Assembly (NCBI GenBank): GCA_902523535.1 | Contig: CABYZQ010000002.1 | Coordinates: 124,001 to 188,000, forward strand | Reading direction: 5' to 3' | Length of the DNA stretch: 64,000 nt | Origin: an uncultured Pelagibacteraceae bacterium | GTDB lineage: Bacteria; Pseudomonadota; Alphaproteobacteria; Pelagibacterales; AG-422-B15 | Shown: in pieces, positions 37,009 to 46,929 of the stretch | Layout: each line of letters opens with the position of its first letter | Position numbering within the stretch: the first letter of the stretch is position 1 | Made by a program: the position numbers and the translations under genes | Notes under the pieces: model-generated | Databases searched by the model: none | What the model was told of the DNA's origin: nothing | What the model saw: the letters and a program-made list of their open reading frames with translations, nothing else

Positions 37009-38150
37009 CAATTAATGTGTTTATTATATATTGTTTGTGCAAAATTATCTGTCATACCTGCGACAAAATCACAAATCATTCTTGATTTATGATTTTCATT
37101 TTCATAATTTGGTAGATATTTGCTGTATATCTTGTCATCAGCCTTCATGAATAATTCAAATAAAGATGTAATTATCTTATTAGCATTTTGGGTCATCGAC
37201 TTTACTTTATCATGGTTATACATTTTAGATGAAAGGAAAGATTTTATTGAACTTACTTTTTCCTTCATATCAGGCGAGAAATCAGCAACTAATTGATTTT
37301 GCAACCTTACATCATTAGCAGTTTTAATGGAAAGCTTGCTCACATGTCCATCAATAGTATTCATTACATCTTTGATCATAATTGCTGTGGATTTTCTCGT
37401 TATCTCATTATTTATCCTTTGCATCTCATATGACTCAAATTCTGGTGGAAAGCTTTTAATTATATCGCCTATAAGCGGAAGATTAGCTAACTCATCGTAA
37501 GAAAAGAATCCTGCTCTGAGGCCATCATCTAAATCATGATTATTATAAGCAATATCATCTGCAATTGCTGATATTTGAGCCTCTAAAGATGGAAACTCGT
37601 TTAATTGTAAATTAAATTTATTATTTAATTCATTTATCGTCATAGGAATATTTTCTTTTATTGGGCCATTATGCTTTACCAGACCTTCTAACGTCTCCCA
37701 TGTAAGATTTAGACCATCAAAATTAAAATATTTTTTTTCAAGTAAGTGCACTATCCTTATCGCCTGATCATTATGATCAAACCCTCCGTAATTTTTCATT
37801 GACGAAGAAAGAGCATCTTCTCCTGCGTGTCCAAATGGTGGATGTCCTATATCGTGACTAATAGACAATGTATCGGCCAAATCCTCATTAAGATTAAAAA
37901 CCCTACATATTGATCGTGCAATTTGAGATACTTCAAGAGAATGGGTAAGTCTTGTTCTATAGTGATCGCCTTCATGAGAAACAAAGACCTGAGTTTTATG
38001 TTTAAGCCTTCTAAACGCAGCTGAGTGCAATATTCTATCTCTATCTCTTTGAAATTCAGACCGAGTTTGACTATAGCTTTCCTTAATCAATCTTCCTTTT
38101 GATGCTTCAGGAGATGAAGATAGTAAAGATAAATCTTTTGAAATACTCAT
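37008..38150 (-). CDS. dgt: Deoxyguanosinetriphosphate triphosphohydrolase-like protein
   Basis: HSAAFRRLKHKTQVFVSHEGDHYRTRLTHSLEVSQIARSI, SHDIGHPPFGHAGEDAL; HD domain. Confidence 0.95.
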   Translation of the reverse strand: MSISKDLSLLSSSPEASKGRLIKESYSQTRSEFQRDRDRILHSAAFRRLKHKTQVFVSHEGDHYRTRLTHSLEVSQIARSICRVFNLNEDLADTLSISHDIGHPPFGHAGEDALSSSMKNYGGFDHNDQAIRIVHLLEKKYFNFDGLNLTWETLEGLVKHNGPIKENIPMTINELNNKFNLQLNEFPSLEAQISAIADDIAYNNHDLDDGLRAGFFSYDELANLPLIGDIIKSFPPEFESYEMQRINNEITRKSTAIMIKDVMNTIDGHVSKLSIKTANDVRLQNQLVADFSPDMKEKVSSIKSFLSSKMYNHDKVKSMTQNANKIITSLFELFMKADDKIYSKYLPNYENENHKSRMICDFVAGMTDNFAQTIYNKHIN

Positions 38151-38232
38151 TAGTTGCGAATTATATATTTAAATTATATCCTATAATAATTGATTACTTT
38201 AAGAATCCTATAAAAACAACAACAGATTTAAT

Positions 38233-39012
38233 ATGACTAAAATAGTTAGTTGGAATGTCAATTCAATCAGAGTTCGCTTACCTCACCTTGTCCAGTTGAA
38301 AGAAACTATTGATCCTGATGTCATCATGCTTCAAGAAACTAAGTCGACAGACGAAAATTTTCCATTTGATGATATTAAAGAAATGGGTTTTGAAATAATA
38401 ACAAAAGGCCAAAAATCTTATAATGGTGTCGCAATATTATCGAAAATTCCCATGGAGCTTATAGCCAATGAGCTTCCTGGAAATGCGAAAGATGAGCAAG
38501 CAAGATTTATTGAGGTAAAAATCAAAGATAGCGATCCCTTCAATATTGCTACGATTTATTTACCTAATGGCAATCCAGTAGATACTGAAAAATTTCCTTA
38601 CAAACTCGATTGGATGCGAAGACTTAAAGACTATGCAAAAAAGAAAATTGATAATCAAGAGACTGTAATTTTTGGAGGAGATTACAATATAATTCCTAAC
38701 CGTGGTGATGCGGTGAATATTGAAAAATGGAAAAATGATGCCCTTCATCATCCTGAGTCAATTAAAATTTTTAGAGAAATAATCAACCTTGGGCTAATTG
38801 ATGTATTTCGAGTATTTAATTCAAAAGAATTTGAATTTACGTACTGGGACTACTCACGCGGCTCATGGGAAAAAGATAATGGTCTTAGAATTGATCATTT
38901 CTTATCAACGCCAAGTGCAACAGATCGAATAATTGATTGTCAAATTGAAAAGCAATTCAGAGGTCTGGAGCGACCTTCTGACCATGTACCTATTTGGTTT
39001 GAAATAAAATAA
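38233..39012 (+). CDS. xthA: Exodeoxyribonuclease III
   Basis: KIVSWNVNSIRVRLPHL, VIMLQETKSTDENFP, GGDYNIIP, LRIDHFLSTP, SDHVPIW. Confidence 0.95.
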   Translation: MTKIVSWNVNSIRVRLPHLVQLKETIDPDVIMLQETKSTDENFPFDDIKEMGFEIITKGQKSYNGVAILSKIPMELIANELPGNAKDEQARFIEVKIKDSDPFNIATIYLPNGNPVDTEKFPYKLDWMRRLKDYAKKKIDNQETVIFGGDYNIIPNRGDAVNIEKWKNDALHHPESIKIFREIINLGLIDVFRVFNSKEFEFTYWDYSRGSWEKDNGLRIDHFLSTPSATDRIIDCQIEKQFRGLERPSDHVPIWFEIK

Positions 39013-39972
39013 TTACTTTGGATTTCGCGCAATAATATTTATTAGTTCGTAAACGATTGTAGCTGCAGCAGTAGAAGTCAGCTCAGCATGATCATAGGCT
39101 GGTGCAACTTCAACTACATCAGCTGAAACAAGTTGAGATCCAGCGAGACCACGTAACACATTTAAAATTTCCCTTGTGGTCATGCCAGCTACTTCGGGAG
39201 TTCCTGTGCCTGGAGCATGAGCAGGATCTAAAACGTCGATATCAATAGATATGTAAAGGGGGTTGTCTCCAATTCTATCTTTAATTCTCTGAACAATTTG
39301 ATCAATTGAGTTAGTTTGAAATTCATCGCAATGTATTGTTTTAAATCCTAGATCTCTATCATTTTTTAGATCATTAGTGCTGTATAAAGGCCCTCTAATG
39401 CCAATGTGCATTGAAGCATCATCTAAAAACAAACTTTCCTCTCTTGCTCGCCTAAAAGGAGTTCCATGAGTGTAAGGAGCGCCAAAATAAGTATCCCACG
39501 TATCTAAATGAGCATCAAAATGAACCAAAGCAACTGGACCCCCAACTTTTTTGTTAACAGATCTTAAAAGGGGCAATGCAATTGTGTGATCACCGCCTAT
39601 TGTGACAATGCTTCCTGCCTTTGAGAGCAAATCATCAGCTCCTTTTTCAATTTGTTTTATAGCCTCATCAATATCAAATGGGTTGCAGGCAATGTCTCCT
39701 GCATCAGCAACTTGCTGAACCTTAAATGGTTCAACATCATAATCTGGATGATAATTTGTTCTTAATTGGCGAGAAGCTTGTCGAACTGCCTGAGGGCCAA
39801 ACCTAGCTCCTGGCCTATAGCTTGTTCCAGCATCAAATGGTACACCGATTATTGCTACATCACACTGCTCAACATCTCTTAATTCCGGTAAACGTGCAAA
39901 CGTAGAAGGTCCAGCGTATCTTGGAACAACAGTACCACTTACTGGTTGAATAGGTTCTTTTTTATCAGCCAT
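39013..39972 (-). CDS. speB: Agmatinase / ureohydrolase
   Basis: GVPFDAGTSYRPGARFGPQAVR, IGGDHTIALPLLR, VHFDAHLDTWD, YISIDIDVLDPAHAPGTGTPEVAGMT. Confidence 0.92.
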   Translation of the reverse strand: MADKKEPIQPVSGTVVPRYAGPSTFARLPELRDVEQCDVAIIGVPFDAGTSYRPGARFGPQAVRQASRQLRTNYHPDYDVEPFKVQQVADAGDIACNPFDIDEAIKQIEKGADDLLSKAGSIVTIGGDHTIALPLLRSVNKKVGGPVALVHFDAHLDTWDTYFGAPYTHGTPFRRAREESLFLDDASMHIGIRGPLYSTNDLKNDRDLGFKTIHCDEFQTNSIDQIVQRIKDRIGDNPLYISIDIDVLDPAHAPGTGTPEVAGMTTREILNVLRGLAGSQLVSADVVEVAPAYDHAELTSTAAATIVYELINIIARNPK

Positions 39973-39977
39973 AAAGT

Positions 39978-41186
39978 TTAATCAAATCCTCCAAAATCTT
40001 GGAATAGTGATGGATCTCCAAAAATATCACCGTAATCTTCCGTTCCTCCTAATGATCCTCCAGAGAGTTCTTCTTCAGTTAATTCATTAGACTCTAAGGT
40101 TTGCAATTGTTCAAGGAATTTTGATTTTTTTTCCTGATCTGCGGCATCAATACAAGACTGTCCATAAAGATCATTCTTTACAATTTGCGTCGCTCCATAA
40201 GTAGCAAAAACTAGCACTAGCAAGATTGCAACTATGCCCTTAGGAACTTTAAAGCCTGCTTTATATTCCTTATTAATTCTGCCAGAAGCTGCCTTCTCTT
40301 TTACAAATATTTCTTGGGATTGAGCATATTTTTTCTCACTTCTGCGTCTCAATATTTCGTAAGTGACTGCTGCGATTATAGTTAATGCAATGATGGTTAA
40401 GGCCAACGCACTCAGTGCTGGGCTTATGCCAAGCCTTACTTTGGAAGCAATGACTGTAGTTAATGTTTGATCAGATAAAATACTAAATACAGTCGTATTG
40501 TAGTTTTCAAAAGAAAACAAAAAGGCAATAACCGCTGCTGATGCAATCGCTGGCATTAAATAAGGTACTAAGATTTTAAAAAAAACTTGTGTTTGAGTTG
40601 CACCTAAATCCAATGCAGCTTCTTCTTGTGTTTGGTCAAATCGTTGAAGTCTTGCGACAAAAATTAAAAAGCAGTAAGTCGATATAAAGCATGTTTGTGC
40701 TAAAATTGTGAGAAAGATACCATTTCTACCCACATCTGAAATAAATCCATCTCCTCCAAGTCCTGCGATCCGATCCCATAAAACTACTGTAGATATACCA
40801 ATAATCACACCTGGAAATAAAACAGGCATAATAGATATTGAATAATAAATATCTCTTAACTGAGATCGAACTTGTGTTAGAACAATGGCAGCTGCCATGC
40901 CAATTGGAACAGAAAGTGATACAACTCCAGCACCAATAATTAAACTACTAATAATTCCATCGTGTAAACGCCAATCTGAAAGAAGGCCTGCGAGATGTTG
41001 CCCATCGTAGGCAATTTTTCCTTCATTAAACCATCTAAAGCTAAAACACTCCCAAGGAGAGATTGATGGAAACTCAGCAGAGTTAAATGCTGTAATGCTC
41101 ATGACGATCAACGGACCAAATAAATAGGCAAAAAATATAAAAATATACATGCCCATCATGAAATTAATAAAGTATGTTGGTTTCAT
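39978..41186 (-). CDS. potC: Polyamine-type ABC transporter permease (PotC-like) with about 120-aa C-terminal extension
   Basis: EEAALDLGATQTQVFFKILVPYLMPAI EAA loop; extension includes an extra TM (GIVAILLVLVFATYGATQIV) and acidic/Gly tail. Confidence 0.85.
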   Translation of the reverse strand: MKPTYFINFMMGMYIFIFFAYLFGPLIVMSITAFNSAEFPSISPWECFSFRWFNEGKIAYDGQHLAGLLSDWRLHDGIISSLIIGAGVVSLSVPIGMAAAIVLTQVRSQLRDIYYSISIMPVLFPGVIIGISTVVLWDRIAGLGGDGFISDVGRNGIFLTILAQTCFISTYCFLIFVARLQRFDQTQEEAALDLGATQTQVFFKILVPYLMPAIASAAVIAFLFSFENYNTTVFSILSDQTLTTVIASKVRLGISPALSALALTIIALTIIAAVTYEILRRRSEKKYAQSQEIFVKEKAASGRINKEYKAGFKVPKGIVAILLVLVFATYGATQIVKNDLYGQSCIDAADQEKKSKFLEQLQTLESNELTEEELSGGSLGGTEDYGDIFGDPSLFQDFGGFD

Positions 41187-42112
41187 TTTATGATTTCACC
41201 AATCTTAACTTTAAAAATCCGCATCATTGCTAAAACAAAAATAACAGAAATAATTAATAAAATAATTGAATACGCTGATCCACGAGACCAATTATCATTC
41301 ATGTTGAACCACTGGTAAATGAGCTGTGGAAACCAAAGAGTATTGGGGCTACTTAAGACTACTGGTGTTGCAAGAGCTCCCACAGTCAACATGAATACCA
41401 TTGTGCATCCAGATACAATTCCTGGCTTTGCGTGAGGAATTACTATCCTCCAGTGCGTTCTTAAAGAGGAGGAGCCTAAATCTTTTGCAGCCTCTATTTG
41501 ATTAATATCTAAGCTCTCAATAGCGTTATATAGAGGGAACATCATTAATAAAATGTAGGCGTATACCAGGCCCGTATATAGTCCTATGTCATAGGTAATA
41601 AATAAAATACTTTGATCAATTACTCCTATTCCAGTTAAAAAATTATTTATAACTCCTTCATTCGCAAAGAGTATTCTTAAAGCAAAAGACCTTAAGAGTT
41701 CATTGATCCAGAATGGTATTATTAAAGAGACAATCAATAGTCTAGCAGTGCTTGGGTTGGCAATTTTAGCTATATAAAAAGCAATTGGATAACAAAATAA
41801 CAAATTAGCAATAGTAACCATTATTGACACAAGGATAGTTCTTCCAAAGACACCGAGATCAACAAAATTAAATGCATCAAGTGATGTTTTTGATCCAAAA
41901 ACAAAATGCTGATAATGCTCCATTGTATAAAAATCTTGAGGCCCTCCTCGAGCTAACGGTGGGACATTTGATCTAAAAGATAAGTCCAGCATGTATAGTT
42001 GAGGAATTATGACAAGAAAAACGAACCAAAAAACTATTGCTACCAAGAAATAAATAGCAACAGCCTTACCGTTCTTTTTAAAAAATGGCTGCGTGAATAA
42101 ATAATTTCCCAT
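41183..42112 (-). CDS. potB: Polyamine-type ABC transporter permease (PotB-like)
   Basis: IEAAKDLGSSSLRTHWRIVIPHAKPGIVSG; multiple TMs. Confidence 0.9.
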   Translation of the reverse strand: MGNYLFTQPFFKKNGKAVAIYFLVAIVFWFVFLVIIPQLYMLDLSFRSNVPPLARGGPQDFYTMEHYQHFVFGSKTSLDAFNFVDLGVFGRTILVSIMVTIANLLFCYPIAFYIAKIANPSTARLLIVSLIIPFWINELLRSFALRILFANEGVINNFLTGIGVIDQSILFITYDIGLYTGLVYAYILLMMFPLYNAIESLDINQIEAAKDLGSSSLRTHWRIVIPHAKPGIVSGCTMVFMLTVGALATPVVLSSPNTLWFPQLIYQWFNMNDNWSRGSAYSIILLIISVIFVLAMMRIFKVKIGEIIK

Positions 42113-42114
42113 AA

Positions 42115-43212
42115 TTAATCTATGGCTAATTGTGCTTTAGGTAAAATTGAGGACTTTATAGATTCGAAGCCAAGTTGTAATTTTGTGCCTGATGATATAG
42201 ATGAAGTATCAATTGCATTTGGAATAGAGAACTTAATCCTTGTTCCTGACGTTAAAGTTGCATAGAAATTTTTTATATTTCCTTCAAACTCGAAACTTTC
42301 AATGTTTACATCAATTTGATTATCAAAATTATCCCCATCTCTTGGTATGAATAATGACTCCGGTCTTACGAAAGCAATTGCTTCATCTCCAATGTTCAAT
42401 CTCTTATTTTCATTCATTGTCGATAAGAAATCGCCATCAGGGGTTTCTATTTTAACCTTGTTTTGATTGATCTCTTTTACCTTTCCAAATAAAGGATTGT
42501 TCTCTCCAACGAAAGTTGCGACAAAGGGGGTTAATGGATTATTATAAACTTCATCACAGAGTCCTATCTGCTCAATTTCTCCTTCGTTCATTACAGCAAT
42601 TCTATCAGACATTGTTAATGCCTCACCTTGGTCATGAGTAATATAGATAAATGTTATATTAACTCTTTTTTGAATTTCTCTTAATTCAGTTCTCATTCTT
42701 TGCCTTAGCTTTAAATCTAATGCTGACAGAGGTTCGTCTAATAGTAAAACTTTTGGTTCGACTGCTAATGCTCTTGCGATTGCTACTCTTTGTTTCTGCC
42801 CCCCTGATAATTGATGTACTTTTTTTTCGCCCTGTCCTTCTAATGCAATCAGTTCTAAAAGTTCATCTGCTCTTTTTTGCCTATCTTTTTTTGAGACTCC
42901 CCTTACTTCAAGAGAGAAGGCAATATTTTCAGAAACTGACATTAAAGGGAATAAGGCTAGGTTCTGGAAAATAAGGGAAGTAGGTCTTTTGTTCGGACCT
43001 ATACCAAACATGTCTTTGTTATCAATTAATACAGATCCTTCTGAGGGATCTTGAAATCCTGAAATGGCTCTAAGCAATGTTGTCTTTCCACAACCAGATG
43101 GTCCCAGGAAAGAAAAAAATTCACCGCCATTGATTTTTACGTTTACGCTTTTAGCTGCATAAAAACTCCCAAATGTTACTGAAACATTATTTAACTCTAC
43201 GTCTGCGCTCAT
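42115..43212 (-). CDS. potA: Polyamine-type ABC transporter ATP-binding protein (PotA-like)
   Basis: GPSGCGKTTLLRAISGF, QLSGGQKQRVAIARALAVEPKVLLLDEPLSALDLKLRQ, C-terminal TOBE region. Confidence 0.92.
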   Translation of the reverse strand: MSADVELNNVSVTFGSFYAAKSVNVKINGGEFFSFLGPSGCGKTTLLRAISGFQDPSEGSVLIDNKDMFGIGPNKRPTSLIFQNLALFPLMSVSENIAFSLEVRGVSKKDRQKRADELLELIALEGQGEKKVHQLSGGQKQRVAIARALAVEPKVLLLDEPLSALDLKLRQRMRTELREIQKRVNITFIYITHDQGEALTMSDRIAVMNEGEIEQIGLCDEVYNNPLTPFVATFVGENNPLFGKVKEINQNKVKIETPDGDFLSTMNENKRLNIGDEAIAFVRPESLFIPRDGDNFDNQIDVNIESFEFEGNIKNFYATLTSGTRIKFSIPNAIDTSSISSGTKLQLGFESIKSSILPKAQLAID

Positions 43213-43249
43213 AAGAAAATTATAGTTATTAAATTAATAAACACGATAC

Positions 43250-43281
43250 AAAAAAGCGCCCAAGATATGATCTTGAGCGCC
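43250..43281 (-). terminator. Rho-independent terminator/attenuator between potD-like and potA
   Basis: Minus-strand RNA GCGCUCAAGAU-CAU-AUCUUGGGCGC-UUUUUU: 11-bp stem with one G-U pair followed by a U-tract. Confidence 0.85.
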
Positions 43282-43302
43282 TTAAATGTTATTAGAAACT
43301 AA

Positions 43303-44448
43303 TTACGCCGTTTCAAACTTATTCGCGTACTCAGCTCTTGCATCAGCAAACCAAGGTGGCTCTGGTGGCCAAGGATTCAACTTAGTAGAAGTATCCCCTG
43401 GGTAAATTGCTTTAGCTAAAGCTTTTGTTTCTGGTGAGTAGAAATCAGAAGCGCCATTAACAGCTGAATTATATCCAATTTCATTAATAGTTTGACCGCC
43501 AACTTCAGGGGTAAAGCTATAATTGATTAATTCATAAGCTTCATCAATGTTCTCGGCTTTTGCAGATAATGTAATTCCGTCAATCCATGCTAACGCACCT
43601 TCATCTGTAGTTTGATAAGCAACTGGTTCGCCAGCTTTCATCATTGCTGCAATTGGGCCATCCCAAGTTTGTCCAACGACCACACCATCAGATGTAAATC
43701 CTTGTTTCTGAGGATCAGCTCCTGACCAGAATTTGACAAGATTTCCTTTTTTAGAAATACAGAAATCAGTAATTGTCTCCCAGTTCTTTCTCATAGTGTC
43801 TTCATCATTATAAGAAGACCAGAAGTCCATCTTGCCTTGGTGATGCATCCAAATTCCACAACCTGTCATCATTGAGTAAGTTCTACCCATCATGAAGGCT
43901 CCATCAATACCTGGATTAGGCTCCCATAAATCTCCAAAACTTGGAAGACCATCTGGTGTCCATTTATCGGTTCTCCAAGAAATTGACTCTGTTCCCCACA
44001 ATTGTGGAACCCAGTGAGATCCATTTCCACCAAAATTCCAATCACGCTCACCTACTGCAAGCATCCCTGGGTTTACGGCACTAGTATTAATTCTATTCAT
44101 ATCAAATGGAGCTAAGACACCAAGGTTCTCCCATTGCAAGGCCCTCATATTCGTTGGGCTTGCTAGGTCATAACCTGCGCCACCACCAGCTTTCATTTTT
44201 GATATTATTTCACCGTTGTCTCCGATCTTGGTGTGGTTTACAGTAATGCCAGTTTTAGCTTTAAAATCAGCTACAACTGAGTCAGGTAGATACTCACCCC
44301 ACATCAAAACATTTACAACAGGTGCGGCAAAAGCATTTGGAATGTACCAGGGGCCAATAGCTGCTGCTGCTCCAGTTGCAGCTGCACCTTTTAGGACTGA
44401 TCTTCTTGAAACTTTTGCAGCCTTAAGAGTTTTATTTATTTTCTTCAC
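43303..44448 (-). CDS. potD: Polyamine-type ABC transporter substrate-binding protein (PotD/PotF-like), Tat signal
   Basis: KVSRRSVLKGAAATGAAAAIG twin-arginine signal; VNVLMWGEYLPDSVVADFKAKTGITVNH; followed by potABC. Confidence 0.88.
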   Translation of the reverse strand: MKKINKTLKAAKVSRRSVLKGAAATGAAAAIGPWYIPNAFAAPVVNVLMWGEYLPDSVVADFKAKTGITVNHTKIGDNGEIISKMKAGGGAGYDLASPTNMRALQWENLGVLAPFDMNRINTSAVNPGMLAVGERDWNFGGNGSHWVPQLWGTESISWRTDKWTPDGLPSFGDLWEPNPGIDGAFMMGRTYSMMTGCGIWMHHQGKMDFWSSYNDEDTMRKNWETITDFCISKKGNLVKFWSGADPQKQGFTSDGVVVGQTWDGPIAAMMKAGEPVAYQTTDEGALAWIDGITLSAKAENIDEAYELINYSFTPEVGGQTINEIGYNSAVNGASDFYSPETKALAKAIYPGDTSTKLNPWPPEPPWFADARAEYANKFETA

Positions 44449-44716
44449 GGCTACTCCTCACATTGTTAATTAATTAATAAAAAATTCTCATACATAAGAG
44501 AGAAGGTGTAAAGAATAAAGTTTAAGAAATTTGCGTAAATCTCTGGTCTTAAATAATTAAATTCCAATCTAAGCATCTGAAAAATATGAATAAAAATTAA
44601 CTATAATTTTTTACCTTAAGAGAATTTTATAAATACCTGATTCATATGAATATATTTTTTGAAAATATTTGATACTTAGTACTTGGCTAAATCACTGTTT
44701 TAAATAGACTTTTATC

Positions 44717-45763
44717 ATGATTTTAACAACCACAATTGGTTCGTTCCCTAAGCCATCTTTTTTACCGTTATCAGATTGGTTTAAAGGAGAAAAAGGTACT
44801 GACAACGAAAGACCAACTTCTGAATACCAAGAAGAAAAAGATAAGATGGGCAGTCAATACGAAAGTCTAGTAAATGAAGCGTCAAAACAAGTCATTGATG
44901 ATCAGATTGCATGCGGAATCGATATTGTCACTGATGGAGAGGTTAGAAGAGAAAATTATATTCACTATCATTGCAGGCATTTAAAAGGAATAGACTTTAA
45001 GATACTCACTGAAAAAACTGCAAGGACTGGTAATTATAATTGCTGGCTTCCAACCATAACAAAAAAAATAGAATTTAATGGTTATTTTTTAGATAAAGAA
45101 TTTAAGCTTAATCAATCTATTTCAAGCAAGCCAATTAAGGCTACATTGCCTGGACCCCTTACTATTGCTGATACTATTTCAGATAACTTTTATCACGAAG
45201 AAAAAAAGATGTGCTTAGACTTAGGTGAAGTAATCAATAAGGAAATTAAAAACCTTGTTGATGCTGGCTGCAGATATATTCAAATTGATGAGCCACTATT
45301 TGCAAGAAAATCAAAAGAAGCTTTAGAATTTGGCATTGATAATATTGAACGTTGTTTTCATGGTGTTAGTGATTGTGATAAAATCGTACACATATGTTGT
45401 GGCTATCCTGATAAAATAGACTCGACTGATTATCCAAAGGCTCCTCTATCTAGCTATTTTAATTTGGCTGATGCGTTAGAAGCGAGTTGTATTGATACAA
45501 TTTCTATTGAAGATGCACATCGATACAATGATTTGAAGTTGTTAGAAAAATACAAGACAAAAAAAATTATATTTGGTCTTTTAAAAATAGCCTCAAGTCA
45601 AATTGAAGATGTTGATATGATTAGATCTAGAGCTTTAGATTGTCTTAACCATATCGATAAGGATAGACTTATAGCTGCTCCTGATTGCGGTCTCGGATAT
45701 CTATCACGCGAGTTGGCGATAAAAAAATTAACAAATCTCTGTAAAGCTGTTGAAGATATTTAA
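44717..45763 (+). CDS. MetE catalytic-domain-only (core-MetE/MesD-like) methyltransferase
   Basis: TTTIGSFPKP, TDGEVRRENYIHYHCRHL, ATLPGPLTI, YIQIDEPLFARK, HICCGYPD, AAPDCGLGYLSRELAIKKL; no N-terminal MetE domain. Confidence 0.85.
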   Translation: MILTTTIGSFPKPSFLPLSDWFKGEKGTDNERPTSEYQEEKDKMGSQYESLVNEASKQVIDDQIACGIDIVTDGEVRRENYIHYHCRHLKGIDFKILTEKTARTGNYNCWLPTITKKIEFNGYFLDKEFKLNQSISSKPIKATLPGPLTIADTISDNFYHEEKKMCLDLGEVINKEIKNLVDAGCRYIQIDEPLFARKSKEALEFGIDNIERCFHGVSDCDKIVHICCGYPDKIDSTDYPKAPLSSYFNLADALEASCIDTISIEDAHRYNDLKLLEKYKTKKIIFGLLKIASSQIEDVDMIRSRALDCLNHIDKDRLIAAPDCGLGYLSRELAIKKLTNLCKAVEDI

Positions 45764-46875
45764 GCAATTAACTTTTCAGGTTCACAAAAATCTAAATTAA
45801 GATCTCTAGCTACATCTTGCTGTGTGCACTTTCCATCCATTACATTTAGGCCATTTAAGAAATTCTTATTAGAACTCAAAGCTTTATTAAGACCGTTTTT
45901 GGCTAATTCAGATATGAATGGCAATGTTGCTTGATTAAGACTGATTGTTGATGTTCTGGGTACACATCCTGGCATATTTGTAACGCAATAATGAACTACA
46001 TTGTGAAGAACATACACTGGATCAGCATGAGTTGTTGGCTTACTGGTTTCAATGCAGCCTCCCTGATCAATGGCTACGTCAACAAGAGCAGAGCCTGGCT
46101 TCATCTTTGAAACTAAGTGTTCAGAAACTAGCTTTGGTGCTGATGCGCCTGGCACAAGAACACCCCCTATCAATAAATCGCAATCTTTTACATTTGCATC
46201 AATATTATCAGGTGTCGAAATCACAGTTGTAACTTCATTGTTAAAGAATGATTTTAGTTCATCAAGCCTCTGTTGAGATTGATCAATTAAAATGACATTT
46301 GCCTTCATTCCATGCGCTATTAATGCGGCATTAAATCCAACTACACCGCACCCAATAATAACTACATTTGCTGGCGGCGCTCCAGTTGCACCTGATAAAA
46401 GTACTCCTCTGCCATTATTTGTCATCTCTAATGACCTTGCTCCTGCCTGAATGGAAATTCTGCCTGCAACTTCGCTCATTGGGGCAAGTAATGGTAGACG
46501 ATTATTCTCATCTGTAACAGTCTCATAGGCAATACACGTTGATCCAGATTTCATTAGCCCTAGGGTAAGTTCCTTATTGGCGGCTAAATGAAGATAGGTA
46601 AATAATAATTGATTTTTTTTAAGAAGCTCAACTTCTTGTTTTTGTGGTTCTTTAACTTTAATTATTAACTCACTTACATCAAAAACCTCTTCGGCAGTTT
46701 TGCAAATGCTTGCGCCTACTGAAGAGTAGTCTGCGTCAGTAAAGCCTGAACCTATTCCTGCCCCTGTTTCAATAATTACTCTATTACCTTCTGAAACAAG
46801 TGTCTTTACACTATCAGCAGATAGTCCTACTCTATTTTCTTGAGGTTTGATTTCTTTAGGAACACCTATTAACAT
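45760..46875 (-). CDS. ald: Alanine dehydrogenase
   Basis: MLIGVPKEIKPQENRVGLS, LFTYLHLAANKELT, GVLLSGATGAPPANVVIIGCGVVGFNAA, VDVAIDQGGCIETSKPTTH. Confidence 0.95.
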   Translation of the reverse strand: MLIGVPKEIKPQENRVGLSADSVKTLVSEGNRVIIETGAGIGSGFTDADYSSVGASICKTAEEVFDVSELIIKVKEPQKQEVELLKKNQLLFTYLHLAANKELTLGLMKSGSTCIAYETVTDENNRLPLLAPMSEVAGRISIQAGARSLEMTNNGRGVLLSGATGAPPANVVIIGCGVVGFNAALIAHGMKANVILIDQSQQRLDELKSFFNNEVTTVISTPDNIDANVKDCDLLIGGVLVPGASAPKLVSEHLVSKMKPGSALVDVAIDQGGCIETSKPTTHADPVYVLHNVVHYCVTNMPGCVPRTSTISLNQATLPFISELAKNGLNKALSSNKNFLNGLNVMDGKCTQQDVARDLNLDFCEPEKLIA

Positions 46876-46929
46876 ATATAACTAATTTTTATACTATTTG
46901 CATAAATATAAAAAGGACTAAGAACTATA

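Noticed and set aside
44449-44716. Possible riboswitch (SAM/glycine class) between potD-like and MetE-core genes
   Set aside because: No recognisable SAM-II/SAM-V or glycine aptamer signature on reading; AT-rich spacer only.
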